From: Solicoccozyma terricola | Lineage: Eukaryota > Basidiomycota > Tremellomycetes > Filobasidiales > Piskurozymaceae | Length of the DNA stretch: 50,087 bases | NCBI GenBank assembly: GCA_001600875.1 | Contig: BCLD01000002.1 | Location: 1,501,768 to 1,551,854, forward strand | Direction of reading: 5' to 3' | In this document: one piece after another, positions 34,007 through 45,449 of the stretch | How the letters are laid out: each line of letters starts with the position of its first letter | How positions within the stretch are numbered: the stretch's first letter is position 1 | Notes under the pieces: generated by a model | Databases searched by the model: none | What the model saw: only the letters and a program-made list of their open reading frames with translations | Told to the model about the DNA's origin: nothing | Translations under genes and position numbers: made by a program

Positions 34007-34930
34007 GATTGGGTGGGTGGTCAGTTATCAAAGGGGGGGGGGGGGGGGGTTGAGAAGCGGTTGATTAATCTTTCTTTCGTTTCGAGAGAGCGATGACGAG
34101 GGAGAGGGCAAAAGTCGTGGGTGGTGTTTGACGTCCATCCACTTGATCGCAATCGGTTGTCTCCGTCCAGTGGTCCAATGGATGGATGGATGGATGGATG
34201 GATGGATGGATGGATGGTGATATCTTGATATCGCCTCGTCGACGTCGTCCAAAGCTACGGCTACGTACGCCCGTTATGTCACCAAAGACAACCGACCGAC
34301 CGACCGAAAGTGGTTCCACCCTTTTTTGTTAATATGCTAAAGCCGGGGTCCTTTGCTCTCGTTGCCGATCTGTCCTGGATCGATGAGTATGCACGGTGGA
34401 TGGTGGATGGGTGGATGGAGGTGGACGGGGGGATGTGTTGGTGGATGCTATGGATGCTATGGATGCTATGCTATCGAACGATGAAATTCTGTTGCCAAGC
34501 CAGTCCACTGCCCGCCCAGCCCCTCACCGCCCTCACCGCCCCCGCCGCGCCCGCTCCTCTCCCCTCCCCCCGCGTCGGGCAATAATCAAACGAAAAAAGA
34601 ATCCGAGACCGGGTTCGAAGCAGTAGCCGGCGAGACGGGCACGGCGTCGTAGTCGTCGGTCAGCGGGGGCCGTGGCGGGGAGGGGAGGGAGGGGAGGGGG
34701 TGGGTGGTGGGACATGTGGTCGGACATGTGGTCATTCAAATCTGGGGGATGTTGTCTACAAATGATAATCCTCGTCCCGCTGCACAATCACACCTCGGTT
34801 CACCCATACCCGTTCTATCCCTAGGTCCTGTACACCACTGTGTATATCATATCACATCACACACCGCGCCCCGTTTCCCATATTAGTTTGCTGTATAAAC
34901 ACGTCAGGGTGGACGACCCGGCACAATAAC
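34007..34930. other. intergenic with TGGA microsatellite and G/C-rich runs
   Basis: A poly(G) run lies at about 34036-34050, about ten TGGA units at about 34178-34217, and GGATGCTAT repeats at about 34442-34470. I see no gene. It contains the promoter of the large unknown gene and the 3' side of the AIF-like gene. Confidence 0.5.
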
Positions 34931-36452
34931 TCACTCATCACGCAACATCACAATAGGCTCATCTCCATCCTTCTCTGGGCTCCTGAACACAACATTCTTT
35001 GTCTGCATTGGGGGGGGGGGGGGGGGGNNNNNNNNNNNNNNNNNNNNNNNNNNNNNNNNNNNNNNNNNNNNNNNNNNNNNNNNNNNNNNNNNNNNNNNNN
35101 NNNNNNNNNNNNNNNNNNNNNNNNNNNNNNNNNNNNNNNNNNNNNNNNNNNNNNNNNNNNNNNNNNNNNNNNNNNNNNNNNNNNNNNNNNNNNNNNNNNN
35201 CCCGCCGTATACGTCCTTTCCACTTCCTTCCCGTCGATCATAGCCATGATATTTTCCAACACAACCTCACCCTGTACCATACCAGGTCTAGCAGCTTTAC
35301 CAGCTCCTGTATCAGCCACATCGCCAATCGCAAAGATCCGATCGTATTTCTGTCCATCTCCCGGGGAAATCGGGTTGGTAGATAATTGGAGAGTGGGGAG
35401 AACTTTTAGATATCCATTGGAAGCGATGAGAGAAGAGTTCAACGTCTTGATGAGGGAGGTGTTGGGCGTTTGACCGATTGCAGGAATGATCAGATCGCCA
35501 TGTACGGTGGTACCATCTACCAATTGAACGCTCCTCGTTCCTTCCCAGCCATCAACAGGTATAACCACTCGTTTACCCAAAACCATCTCAACACCTAGCT
35601 CATTCAATCGCTCACGACATAATAGATCCAATCCTTTATGAAATCGATTCATCATCGTTTCCCTCGAATGAATAAGTATGACTTGTTTCGTAGGGAAAGT
35701 CTCTTTAATATCAGTTGAAAGTTGAATACCAACTGCTCCACCGCCAACTATCACGATTCGTTCAGCTTGTTCGACTTGCCTCTGATGGGTTGACAAATAG
35801 GCTACTCCATCAGACTTCAAATCACCAAATCCACCACCTGGGGGTGTCAGTTTACATCCGGTTGCAACGATACAATACTCGAATGGTAGAGATGTTGAAC
35901 CTTCAAACGATGATGCCAGATTGACGTGGTCACGGTGGATAGAAGTCACGCTTGTTGCAACGTGGATGTGCGGGGTAGAGGAGGGGAATAAGGAGGTGTA
36001 TGGGATGAAGGTTTTTTCAGTAGGTAGTGAGAGTGAAGCGAATCGTGGCTGTTGTCGGTGGGATGAAAGAGGGGGAAAAAAGTCGTTTGGTTAGAATTAG
36101 TCTTTGATACATGTCATCGCCCCCCCCCCCCTCCCCCCCTTCAGCTTACAAATGCGAATAGGTGGTGGAAGTGCGAATGAGGTTCGATGAGGATAACCTG
36201 GTAAAAACCCGAGGTGTCAGTATCCACTCGTAGCTACCGATGATGACTGAGCAACTAAACACTCACTCGATGGGTAACAGGCAACACCGCAGCCAACTTC
36301 TTCGCGACTCCCTGTCAATCATAAACCGCAGCGTTAGTAGCGGTTCACAGATGCCAACCATCGGGAAAAATAAAGTAGCAGGGTGATAGACTCACTGAAC
36401 CGACGTAGGAACCACCGATGACGATCACGTTGAGTAGGGATTGAGTATGCAT
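34931..36452 (-). CDS. AIF/FSP1-like FAD-NAD(P)H oxidoreductase, interrupted by a gap
   Basis: It starts 'MHTQSLLNVIVIGGSYVGS', the FAD dinucleotide-binding fold. Then come 'VAKKLAAVLPVTHRVILIEP', 'HSHFHHLFAFPRFASL', 'YCIVATGCKLTPPGG' and the second Rossmann motif 'IVIVGGGAVGIQLSTDI' for NAD(P)H. These are followed by 'LIIPAIGQTPNTSLIK', 'IFAIGDVADTGAGKAARPGM' (FAD Asp) and 'ENIMAMIDGKEVERTYTA'. The gap 35028-35200 follows. The frame resumes 'TKNVVFRSPEKDGDEPIVML' and ends 'RDE'. The layout matches AIFM2/FSP1-like quinone reductases and AIF-like proteins; no mitochondrial presequence is evident. An intron after 'HLFAF' starts GTAAGC and runs straight into a G run. About five or six exons. Confidence 0.87.
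35028..35200. other. assembly gap (173 N)
   Basis: Gap inside the AIF-like gene. Its left edge is a plus-strand poly(G) run (about 35010-35027). Confidence 0.98.
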
Positions 36453-38940
36453 GTTTGCAGTGGTGTGGTTGTTGTAAAGAGTGCAGCTGGTGAGGGGAAC
36501 AGACGTGGAAATGCTACGACTGTCTGTCTCATATACCCCCCCTGCCCCCCCCCTGGCCCCCTCCCCCCCCTGCCCCTCATCTGGGAGGTGGATGGCCAGG
36601 GATTTTATCAGATAAGAACGCCGCGTCGGACCCGATACGTCCGCAGACCGCGGTTCCTGGGCGATTCGCAGTCCCGCAGTGCTGCTATACTGGGTGAACA
36701 CTGGGTGAACACTGCGCAGACCGACCTGACAAATAACGACTCTCACGGTCGGCTTCGGGGAGGGGAGGACACGGCGAAACCCGAGGTTGGTAATACAATT
36801 CCCCGCCGTACCAACAACCGGGTGGGGCAGACAAGTTGAGAGGGGCATCCGTACCCTCATTCATCGGTTTGCATCATCGGATTTAGATGCGCAGGATATC
36901 GGAGTCATGCAGGCGGAGACATGTCAAACCCGAAAGGGGCGGGGAATGTACCTACGCCGACCTCCAGAGTTCATCTCCCGCTTAGCTAGTCAGGTCCTAA
37001 AGACCTAGCAGCACATAATATAGGCAATCGTCGAAACAGCTGTACCATTTTCCATACCAATTTTCATGTATCGTTATCAGAGAGAAAACACGAAGACAAG
37101 CTTCACAGGAACCCAAGTACAATGCGCAAATATCTCTAGTCGACGTTTCCTATACCTCACTTCGGCTCCCGCAGGTCGAGCATCGCCCTTGTCCCAGCCT
37201 AGAGCTCAGGAACAGCTTCGACGATGTCGGCAATCGCCAGAGTGTCGCGTGGTGGTCCCGTGTACGTCTTTCTCGCCCGACTATTTGCACCACCATCCCA
37301 TCAACACGACCCCACAGCCAAACGACAACCTGTGAGACTCTCATTGCATACCAAACCCCTGATCAGGAACATGACTGCGCACCGAGCGCAAAGAATTAGA
37401 GAGAATCTGCCACCGGAAAATAGAACTACCGACGTACCGAATGCGCCAATGACGACTGCAGCATAGTTCATCGAAACATCAGTTCTGTGAGCGGAAGGTC
37501 GATGCACCAATCAGATGAATGACATTCAGCGGGGCTGAATAAAGGTGACTTACACTGGTAATGCGATACGCCTTTACACGACATCTCGCGGTCCTGAATT
37601 CAGCTTGTCCCGATCGGTTCCAAAGGCCGACTTGGAAGGTTCGCCAGTCCGACCGAAAACAATATCGAATGGATTGTGGGCAGGAGAAGCGTCCGACGAG
37701 GAACGACGCGGGCACGGTAGAGACAGATGTCGCTCGTCGCCCCGAAGAAGTACAAGTGACCACAGGATATGGGGAATCTACCACGATGGAGCGCGAATTC
37801 GTACCTTTCCGCTCATCGATGTCGAACATGTCCCCGCTCTTTCACGTTGATGTCCCCATGGGACCAGATTTATCTCTCCTCCTCTCCTTTTCGCAAGGCG
37901 GTGGGGCTGACTACAAGGAAAATGGATGGCGGCGGCGAACGACAGGGTTAGCACCAATGACGCACAGATATCACAGTGTACTCATGTTGGGATGCCTGTT
38001 GACTCATGGTCAAGCTCCGTCGTGGCTGGGCCGATTTCACTAGCGTCAAGACCTACAGTCCCGGAGCAACAAAGGGTCGTGCCGGTGGATCAGGAAAACG
38101 CCTTTTACTCTTGGAATCAGGATGTGGCCTTTGAGCTTGGTTTCCTCGAATCGCTGATCATGACCACATCTCACACTTTCCCGGAGCCACCAATTTGGAA
38201 CAGGCTTCTGTGAACCAGGAGTACATGGCTGCCACACAGCTGGATCCTCTTGCAATTCTCTCCGACGAAGTATATACCTCTTAATTTCCGACTGATCAAG
38301 GCGCTTTCGTTGGCACGAGTGTGGATTTGTCCACGGATCAGCATACCAAAGCTCCTATCAGGCGTGCCGGACAAGACGAAGACGGGTTGCTACTCGACTT
38401 CTGTGAGTGTAATTGTGGAAGGGATAAATTGATACACCTCTGATCATGCTATCGCAGATCGACTCTACGTGATGCCGGCGTGGACGATAACATTTCTTGC
38501 GGTTGAGAAGATTCGCCTTTTCCTCAGATGGCTACAGGAGCGTACATGGACGCTGGTCCAGTACGAGAGGTCAGCTTACTGGCGGACCAATTTTTGCGTC
38601 AGAGCCTTGGAGATCACCCCGAGTTCAACCTCCTCCCTCGCAAAGGGCAGAGCTTCTGCTTTCGAGCATTCGTTCTAATTGACCTGAACCGTAGGCTCGC
38701 CGAACGTTGGCATACCTTTTTCGACTTTACCTGTGGGACAGCGTGGTCCCCCTCAGCGCAGGCCTTCGAGCAGGACCTTGGAACGGATGGGGTGCAAGAT
38801 TACGTGAGTAGATGGGGATGTTCAGTCCAAAGCTTGTACTTGACCTGGCCGTGGAGGGCAAAAGTGGTTTTGACTACCGTTCCGCTCTCGCGTTCGTCTT
38901 GGCTGGAGTGGCAAACCTGCTCGCTGAACAGGCTAGGGGT
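36453..38940. other. long stretch without a confirmed gene; scattered coding-like frames
   Basis: No continuous gene could be built. Coding-like fragments on the plus strand between about 38220 and 38950 change frame: 'LDPLAILSDEVYTS', 'GTSVDLSTDQHTKAPIRRAG', 'MATGAYMDAGPVREVSLLAD' and 'MFSPKLVLDLAVEGKSGFDY'. They are plausibly a decayed regulator or other gene, but I cannot name a family. A minus-strand start-like 'MNYAAVVIGAFGTS' at about 37470 was not extendable. The early part holds the AIF-like promoter and G/C-rich runs. Confidence 0.35.
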
Positions 38941-38949
38941 CGGGAACAG

Positions 38950-39794
38950 CGATGTATGTGTTTCATGGGTCTAAGGATCTACACCACGGTCAAAAGGCGC
39001 AAAGAGGCATGCAGATGGTGACGGATATGAATGCGGAAAGGAAGGACGGCGACAAGCGGACGGCGTTACTCAAGGGATTTTTCACGACGACTGAGGCTGC
39101 TGACTTCTGCGTTGCATTACCCTTTTATCTGCGAGTATGTAAGTGTTTGGAAGGAACAAGGCGTACGCAATTGCAGGACATGCGTTGAGGTCGGCCCTTC
39201 TTCAGGTACACATAACGCTAGGAGACTTCATATGTATCGCACCAAATTGCACGTTCCAGGATGTCGCGCCGAGTAGGTATCGCAGGAAAGTGTAGCTAGT
39301 TGTTTACCACGATATCACTTTCCCTCTCTGCCACCTCCTCTGCAGTCAAGTCGGTAATCGAACTCTGATAGGTAAGGATCCGATTTGATCTTGTTTGGCA
39401 TTTTGCATGTTCTCATCGCATACACCGCCATGCCCACAGGTCTTGACTGCCAATTCTATACACCTGGCCATCGTATCCTACCTGAAGAGAGAAACGGTAC
39501 CAAGGGACCCGAGTGTGGAACGGCCATCACTATTGGAGAGGATTCCTGGCTTGGTGGCAGCGTAATCGTAATCGGCGGCGTCACCATTGGGAACGGTGTA
39601 ACCGTTGGGGCGCGGGCAGTGTGGTGACCAAGGACCTGCCGGATCGATGCGTTGTGATAGGAAACTCTGCAAAGATGTTTAGGCGGCTGCCCCCTCCTGC
39701 ATCAATGGACGGAGCGGAGAAGCAATCAACGGAGACGAACGATAGAGAGAAATCCAGGGACGATTCATATGGTTACATCGTTCGTCATTGTTAA
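38950..39794 (+). pseudogene. maltose O-acetyltransferase-like gene (LacA/NodL/CysE hexapeptide family), frameshifted
   Basis: In order: 'DMNAERKDGDKRTALLKGFF' (acceptor-binding N-terminal domain), 'PFICEY', 'ITLGDFICIAPNCTFQDVAP', an exon giving 'IGNRTLIG', then 'YTPGHRILPEERNGTKGPEC' and 'IGEDSWLGGSVIVIGGVTIG'. The last part 'GSVVTKDLPDRCVVIGNSAK' is in a different frame at about 39610, with no room for an intron. A second shift separates 'FCVALPF' from 'PFICEY'. The left-handed beta-helix hexapeptides and the 'TPGH' active-site His region are intact locally. The normal enzyme acetylates sugars with acetyl-CoA. The shifts make this a pseudogene unless they are sequence errors. Confidence 0.7.
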
Positions 39795-40809
39795 CGATAA
39801 GAAAGTCGTTCGATGTCATTCTGCCTTACGCAGAGTGCGCGTACCTGCCAGCTGATCGTCCGGGGCTGCTTCGCTGGATTGGGGATCAGCTGTGCTGGTA
39901 GTATGAAACTGTACAGTTGGGGAAGTTCCACCTAGGACGCATATTCGGAGATATGTCAAACCCGGTGTTCAGACAGAAGCCAGGGAACAACGCCTGAACG
40001 GTGGATAGACCTTGAATCTACTATCAGCGATGGACGCAGACCTTTTTCCGAGATCTTCCAGGTTCTTGAAACCGCTCCACTGGGAGTTTGCGGTGATGGG
40101 CATGTATTGTGTTCTTGTGCTGCGGCGCGCCGGGATTTATCGTCAAGGGTAGTCGACGAGAAGGGGGAAGTTTCGGAGTTCTGCTGAGAGAGGGCGATTG
40201 GCCGCCCCATCACGAGTTCCGTGAAAGCTGCCCAGTTCGGTCGTCTCTGTCTGCGCAAAATCTGGCAAAATCTGTCGATGTCTGGACAACTCTCGATCGG
40301 ACGGCAATCCGCGGATGTGTGGGTTCCCATTTCCGGGGATCCGGGGACCCGCTAGGGGGTCGAGGCGTACGAGGAGAACGGGGAGTTAGTCGGCAAACGC
40401 CGAACACCGCTGGATGGCACCATGTGCCCCCGGGTAATCCTCTCTCGATCGGCAACGGAGGCTATTACTGGCCATGTGAACAGGAATCCGCGGTCCCCGG
40501 GGGATTTTTGAATACCTCCTGGGCGTCCGAGCGGCACGGGGTGCGAGCGGGGGATTCGCCACTCGACCCTCGCATGCAACTGCGGTTCAATGCCGGCAAA
40601 GATGGGGCCTCAATTTTGACGGCGGGCCGCCGTAGGAGGGGTCGTGTGGTGAGTGGAGTGCGTGAGGTGACCTTGGTATACAAAAAGCGCCAACTGGATT
40701 GTTCCATCCTCTTTCCTGTTCACTTCGTCAAGCAAGCAACAGTTCTGCTGCCAGTGTCTCTACTCCTCAACATCTTCCCACACTATCCCAACGGGCAACA
40801 CATCGCATC
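39795..40809. other. upstream region of the sugar transporter
   Basis: A G/C-rich stretch (about 40300-40650), then the leader of the transporter. A chance open frame crosses it but has no recognisable protein features. Confidence 0.4.
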
Positions 40810-43114
40810 ATGGACCACTCACCAGTCGTTGAGGAGCGTGGCGACCACGAGCTCCAAAAGGTCCTCGCCGGAAAAAAGATCCAATGGTGGAGGGGCCACT
40901 ATCTTCGCATGAATCTCATCTGTTGTCTTCTCATCATCACGTCGATGACCAACGGTTATGTGAGTGGTTGTGATTGGCTGGCCTGGTCCTTGCGCGAGCT
41001 GGTGTTGACCCTGGTCTGCCGCCCCACCCACCTGTAGGACGGATCCATCATGAACGGTCTACAGACCCTCCCACAATGGCAGACTGTCATGGGCTACCCA
41101 GTCGGCAGTACCCTCGGTATCCTCAACGCCATTCAGTCCATCGGTGGTATCGCTGCTCTCCCCATCAACCCATACATCACCGACTTCACCGGTCGTCGAT
41201 GGCCCATCTTCGTCGGCTGTATCATCATGTTGGGTGGTACCGCCTTGCAGAGTGCCGCCAGCGGTATCAACATGTTCATCGGTGGAAGGTTCCTCATCGG
41301 ATTCGGTCTTTCAATTGCCGGTGGCACTGCTCCAATTGCTGTAACCGAGTTGGCTCAGTGAGTCGAAGCCTTACCGTGAACGCAACACGCGTCTGGGCTG
41401 CTAACGACCTTTTTGTTCACAGCCCCAAGTACCGCCCTCAACTTACTTCTCTCTACAACTCCACCTGGTACCTCGGTTCTATTATCGCCGCGTGGGCCAC
41501 GTACGGAACTTTCCGCATGCCTTCCGCCTGGTCTTGGCGAATCCCTGCCATCTTGTGCGTTTCGGTATGACATTTCTTTGGATGCAACTGCTCATACTGA
41601 TATAATCAATTACAGGCAAGGAACTCCTTCCGTCATCCAGGTCATCTTCATCCTGATGATCCCCGAGAGTCCACGTTGGTTGATTGGCAAGGGTCGCTTC
41701 GAGGAAGCCCGTGCTGTCCTCACGAAGTACCAGTAAGTCCTGCCATTATGGTGGTCTTGAAAGCCGCTCCACTCTAACCCCAATTCTCCTCCCTGTCATC
41801 AGCTGCGGCGGAGACGACTTGGACCCTCTCATCGACTACGAGTTCAACGAGATCAAGGGTGCAATCGATTTGGAGCGAAGTGCAATCGAGGGTTCTAGCT
41901 GGAAATCTCTCTTCACCAACCGAGGCAACTTGAGGCGTCTACGAGTTATCGTTGCCATCGCTTTCTTCTCCCAATGGTCCGGTAACGGTATCGCGTCGTA
42001 CTACTTGCACACCGTCTTGAACGGTATTGGAATCACCTCGGCGTCCACCCAGAACTTGATCAACGGTATCTTGCAGATCTGGAACTTGAGTGAGTTGTGT
42101 CGCTATCTCCGCGATGTAGTCACCGATATTGACAGTTCCGCCTCCTCTCCTCAGTCACTGCTTACGGTGGTGCTCTCGTCTGTGATCGAGTCGGTCGAAG
42201 GCCATTGTTCCGTGAGTTTCCATCGCTGGTCCTGCTTCTCGACGGGTTGATTGCTGATCGACTGCCTCTCTGCCCCTCTTTCCAGTCATCTCCACTGCCG
42301 GCATGTGTATCTGCTTCAGTATTTGGACTGCTTGCCAGGCTACCTTCGTCAAAGCTGCCGAGCAAGTCCCCCCCGTCAACAACCACGCCGCTGCAAACGC
42401 CGTCCTTGCTTTCATCTTCCTTTACTACTTGTTCTACAACATCGCCATGTCACCGCTTCTCGTTTCCTACACCGTCGAAATCTTGCCATTCAAGTGGGTC
42501 AACGATGTTTATGCCTCCGTTGTACCCCTCTCGAGCTGACAGCTTGACGCCTTCCTTTCCACCAGCATTCGAGCGCGTGGTCTGATGATCATGAACTTGG
42601 CTGGTAAGTGGTTTGCGATATGTGAAGTCCCGTGTCCAGTCAATTGAGTGGTGTTTTTCTTAACAGTCAACTGCTCGCTCGTGTTCAACCAATACGTCAA
42701 CCCAATTGCCCTTGATGCAATCGGATGGAAGTGAGTGTTCTCATGCTTGCCATTGGCAGATTCTAACATACTCCCGTTAACTTGCGCTAGGTACTTCATC
42801 GTTTACTCTGTCGTGAGTTACTTTTCATTTTTGATTGCGAATGCGAGCCGCGCTGACATCCCCCTTTCCGCCCTCCTTTTATCCACACCTTACAGTGGCT
42901 TGCCGTCGAATTCGTTTTCTGCTGGTTCTACATCCTCGAGACTAAACAGAGGTCATTGGAGGAGATTTCTGCTGTCTTCGATGGCAAGGAGGCGGTAGCC
43001 GCTATTCAAGCGGCCGCGTTGGAGGATCAAATGGGCCCCGTGTCTGGACATCCACACGAAGATGTCAAGGAAAAGGAGGACTCTGTCGAGCACCTCGAGA
43101 AGGCCAGATATTGA
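40810..43114 (+). CDS. MFS sugar transporter (sugar porter family, hexose/lactose-permease-like)
   Basis: Eleven exons sum to 1614 nt, 537 residues with no frame break: 40810-40959, 41038-41357, 41423-41554, 41616-41732, 41803-42089, 42155-42211, 42286-42493, 42566-42603, 42667-42730, 42791-42812 and 42896-43114. Twelve membrane segments are expected, starting 'LICCLLIITSMTNGYDGSIM'. Motifs are 'DFTGRRWPIFVG' (loop 2-3), 'PESPRWLIGKGRFEEA' (end of the first half), 'DRVGRRPLFLIS' (loop 8-9), 'FNQYVNPIAL' and 'ETKQRSLEEI' after segment 12. The N- and C-termini are cytosolic. Exon 10 is only 22 nt. The substrate is probably a hexose or disaccharide by H+ symport; not decidable by eye. Confidence 0.94.
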
Positions 43115-43817
43115 ATTTGACGGACCTGGATTGTTGTGGGTTTGCTGTAGCATGTGCGGGTGTAATCGTTTGGAATACGTCTCTAGAGGCGATATGTCCG
43201 CGTCCCTTTATTCAACGGGTTTCATGACAAATGAGTTTTCAAATCATCGCCACACCCGAGCCGCCGATATTCCGACCTAGTACCCCTTGTCCGAAGATGC
43301 ACAGCCAGGCTAACTGATGGCGTGGGGGACCCTCCTCCCGCACCCCTCATCACTGCTAGTATGGCTTGGGGAACGTCCGGCCCAGATTGAGAATGTCGTA
43401 AGATCGTTATAATTACCCGTTATGCTATGCCATCGGTTACACATAGCCCCAAAGAGTGTGATCCGTGACCCAAGGAGTTGATAACGTGTTCTGGCCATTT
43501 TGAAGCCATTTTGATTTAAGCGGAATCGTGACGGGATATGTCTTGCCAAGATTTCATTATCCATATTCTCGTCCAAGTGAAATCGGGACAGGAATGTCTT
43601 GCCAAGCTCATTTAGTCCGATAGCAGAATGCAAGACTCACGGCTGACCTCACCTGCGCATGAGAACAACACGGCTCAGAGATTGTCAAGCACTATGAATG
43701 AGCGTTGGGACGACCGGATGCAGGTTCAACCAGAACCATATAAAGGGATTTCCCAGTGGACCATCCTGTCAATTGAGACACCTTCTCATTGACCAATCAC
43801 TTGCATCTGCACATGCA
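43115..43817. promoter_or_regulatory. intergenic region; TATA box of the metalloprotease gene
   Basis: A clean TATAAA at 43739-43744 lies 74 nt before the chosen ATG of the metalloprotease. An imperfect direct repeat of about 54 bp, with ATGTCTTGCCAAG in both copies, begins at about 43539 and 43593. No gene between. Confidence 0.5.
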
Positions 43818-45449
43818 ATGCTGAGGAACATTGCTACAATCGTCATTGTGGCACTTCTCGCTCTCATTCAGGTCTCGGCAAGCCCAGTTCCAGGTGGAGA
43901 CCATAAGCCAGACAAATACAGAACTGGGAAGCACCAATGCAAGGGTGGGCAAATCTTCAACAAGGAGTTGCATAAATGCCTCTGTCTGGACCGTTCCGTT
44001 TGGGACGACTACAAGTGCGAATGTATTTGCCCCGAGTGGTGGGTGCTTGCAAGTAAGCCAGTGAACAGGATGTGCGCTCACTGTGGCGATACGACAGGCT
44101 CGTTGAGCAGAATGGCAAATGCGTGCCTTGGTGCCCTGAAGGCAAGATCTGGGACGAAGTCACAAAGAAATGCATCTGCACCGATCCCGGGACATCTACA
44201 AGCCCAGACCTACCCATGACACTCCCCGCCCCCGGTGTCCCCATCAAAGGACCAAGCCCTCAGTCCCCCAACACGACTACCGTCCCCGTCAACAAGGACG
44301 GAGACGAAGATGGCTCGATGGAGGATGAGAATGATCCTGGTGTCATCCTCGTTGGAGAGTATGTGGAACGTTTGGCTGCCCAGACAGCTCCGATTCCGCT
44401 AGATTTTACGGACGATGAAGGCCGGATTTATAGTGTTCAGGTGAGTTTCGGAGGTTGGAGCTAAATGGGAGCCCGAGGAAGTTCCTAAAAAAGTTGTTTT
44501 CTTTCCCTTGCTGCGTTTGACTCTTGCTTTCTATCCTTCTATGATATCATATTACCCGTATATTCTGCTCTCGTTAACCCTCACCCCTCCCCAATCCTTA
44601 CAGGACGCCGTCGACATCCTCGATGATTACTACTGTACCGATAACGTCACCGGAGACCCTTACGTCGACTTCAACTGCACCGCCTACTTCGATGCCCAGT
44701 ACCAACATGAGGGCACCAACCTAACCCGCCGCGACCTCGCGTTCGGAACCAACGCTGTCTCGGTTCCTCAAATTTACCGTTGGCGTCGTGGGTCCGTCAT
44801 TACCATCAGTGTGGCTCGCAACAACAAGGGTGTATATATGGACCTCAACGCCGGGATCGCATTTGCCCCACCCTACTGGATCACCGTCCGTTCTTCCCAA
44901 ATCAGTGCTAGCGCGATAAGCAAAGCCATCAAGTACTGGAACGCTGCGCAAATCGGCGTCCAATTTCAATTCTCTACGGACTTGACCAAATCGACCTACG
45001 TCACCAAAACTGGTGGAACTAAAGGCATCGCGCTCGCCACAGCCGAATATCCCGCTCAGGAAGGTGGGCATCAACATCTCATCAACGTTTGGGATTCCTC
45101 CCTCGAATTGAAATGGCAACCGGTAGGGCCCAACATCATATCGCACGAGCTCGGTCACGCCCTAGGGTTAGCGCATAACGACCAGACTACGGGAATTTAT
45201 CAGATATGGGACGGAACCGGGGATTCCATCATGGGTTCCACTGTTGATTCTGCATCCAACATTATCACCGCTATCCCCGATAGGGATGCCACGGGGGCCT
45301 ATCTTTTGTACAACCAATTGAACCCCCCCACGACCAACTCAGAGACGATCGTTATTCTCACAGCACCCCAGGGACCGGTATACCAACCTTCCAGACCAGC
45401 TACTCCACGATGCAGATGGTCAGCTTTCGGAGGGTGCATCTATTACTAA
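43818..45449 (+). CDS. secreted metzincin-type zinc metalloprotease with Cys-rich N-terminus
   Basis: Three exons, 43818-44042, 44111-44440 and 44604-45449, give 466 residues. The signal peptide is 'MLRNIATIVIVALLALIQVS'. The Cys-rich part reads 'HQCKGGQIFNKELHKCLCLD', 'DYKCECICPEWW' and 'NGKCVPWCPEGKIWDEV' with 'TKKCICTD', two similar small disulfide units. A Pro/Asp-rich linker follows. The catalytic domain has the zinc site 'HELGHALGLAHN' (His366, Glu367, His370, His376) and a downstream Met-turn-like 'DSIMGSTVDS'. This is the HExxHxxGxxH metzincin arrangement, closest in style to matrixin-like zincins. It should act outside the cell. The first intron (44043-44110) was placed to keep the frame; its donor GTGCTT is weak. 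Confidence 0.85.

Noticed and set aside
37150..37850. Possible second AIF-like gene on the minus strand ('MNYAAVVIGAFGTS')
   Set aside because: Only the first few residues resemble a dinucleotide-binding start; I could not find the expected downstream motifs in any frame.
40109..40912. Open frame of 267 codons on the plus strand upstream of the sugar transporter
   Set aside because: It lies in a G/C-rich stretch where stops are rare and overlaps the first transporter exon in another frame. It shows no motif, and its composition is unlike a folded protein.
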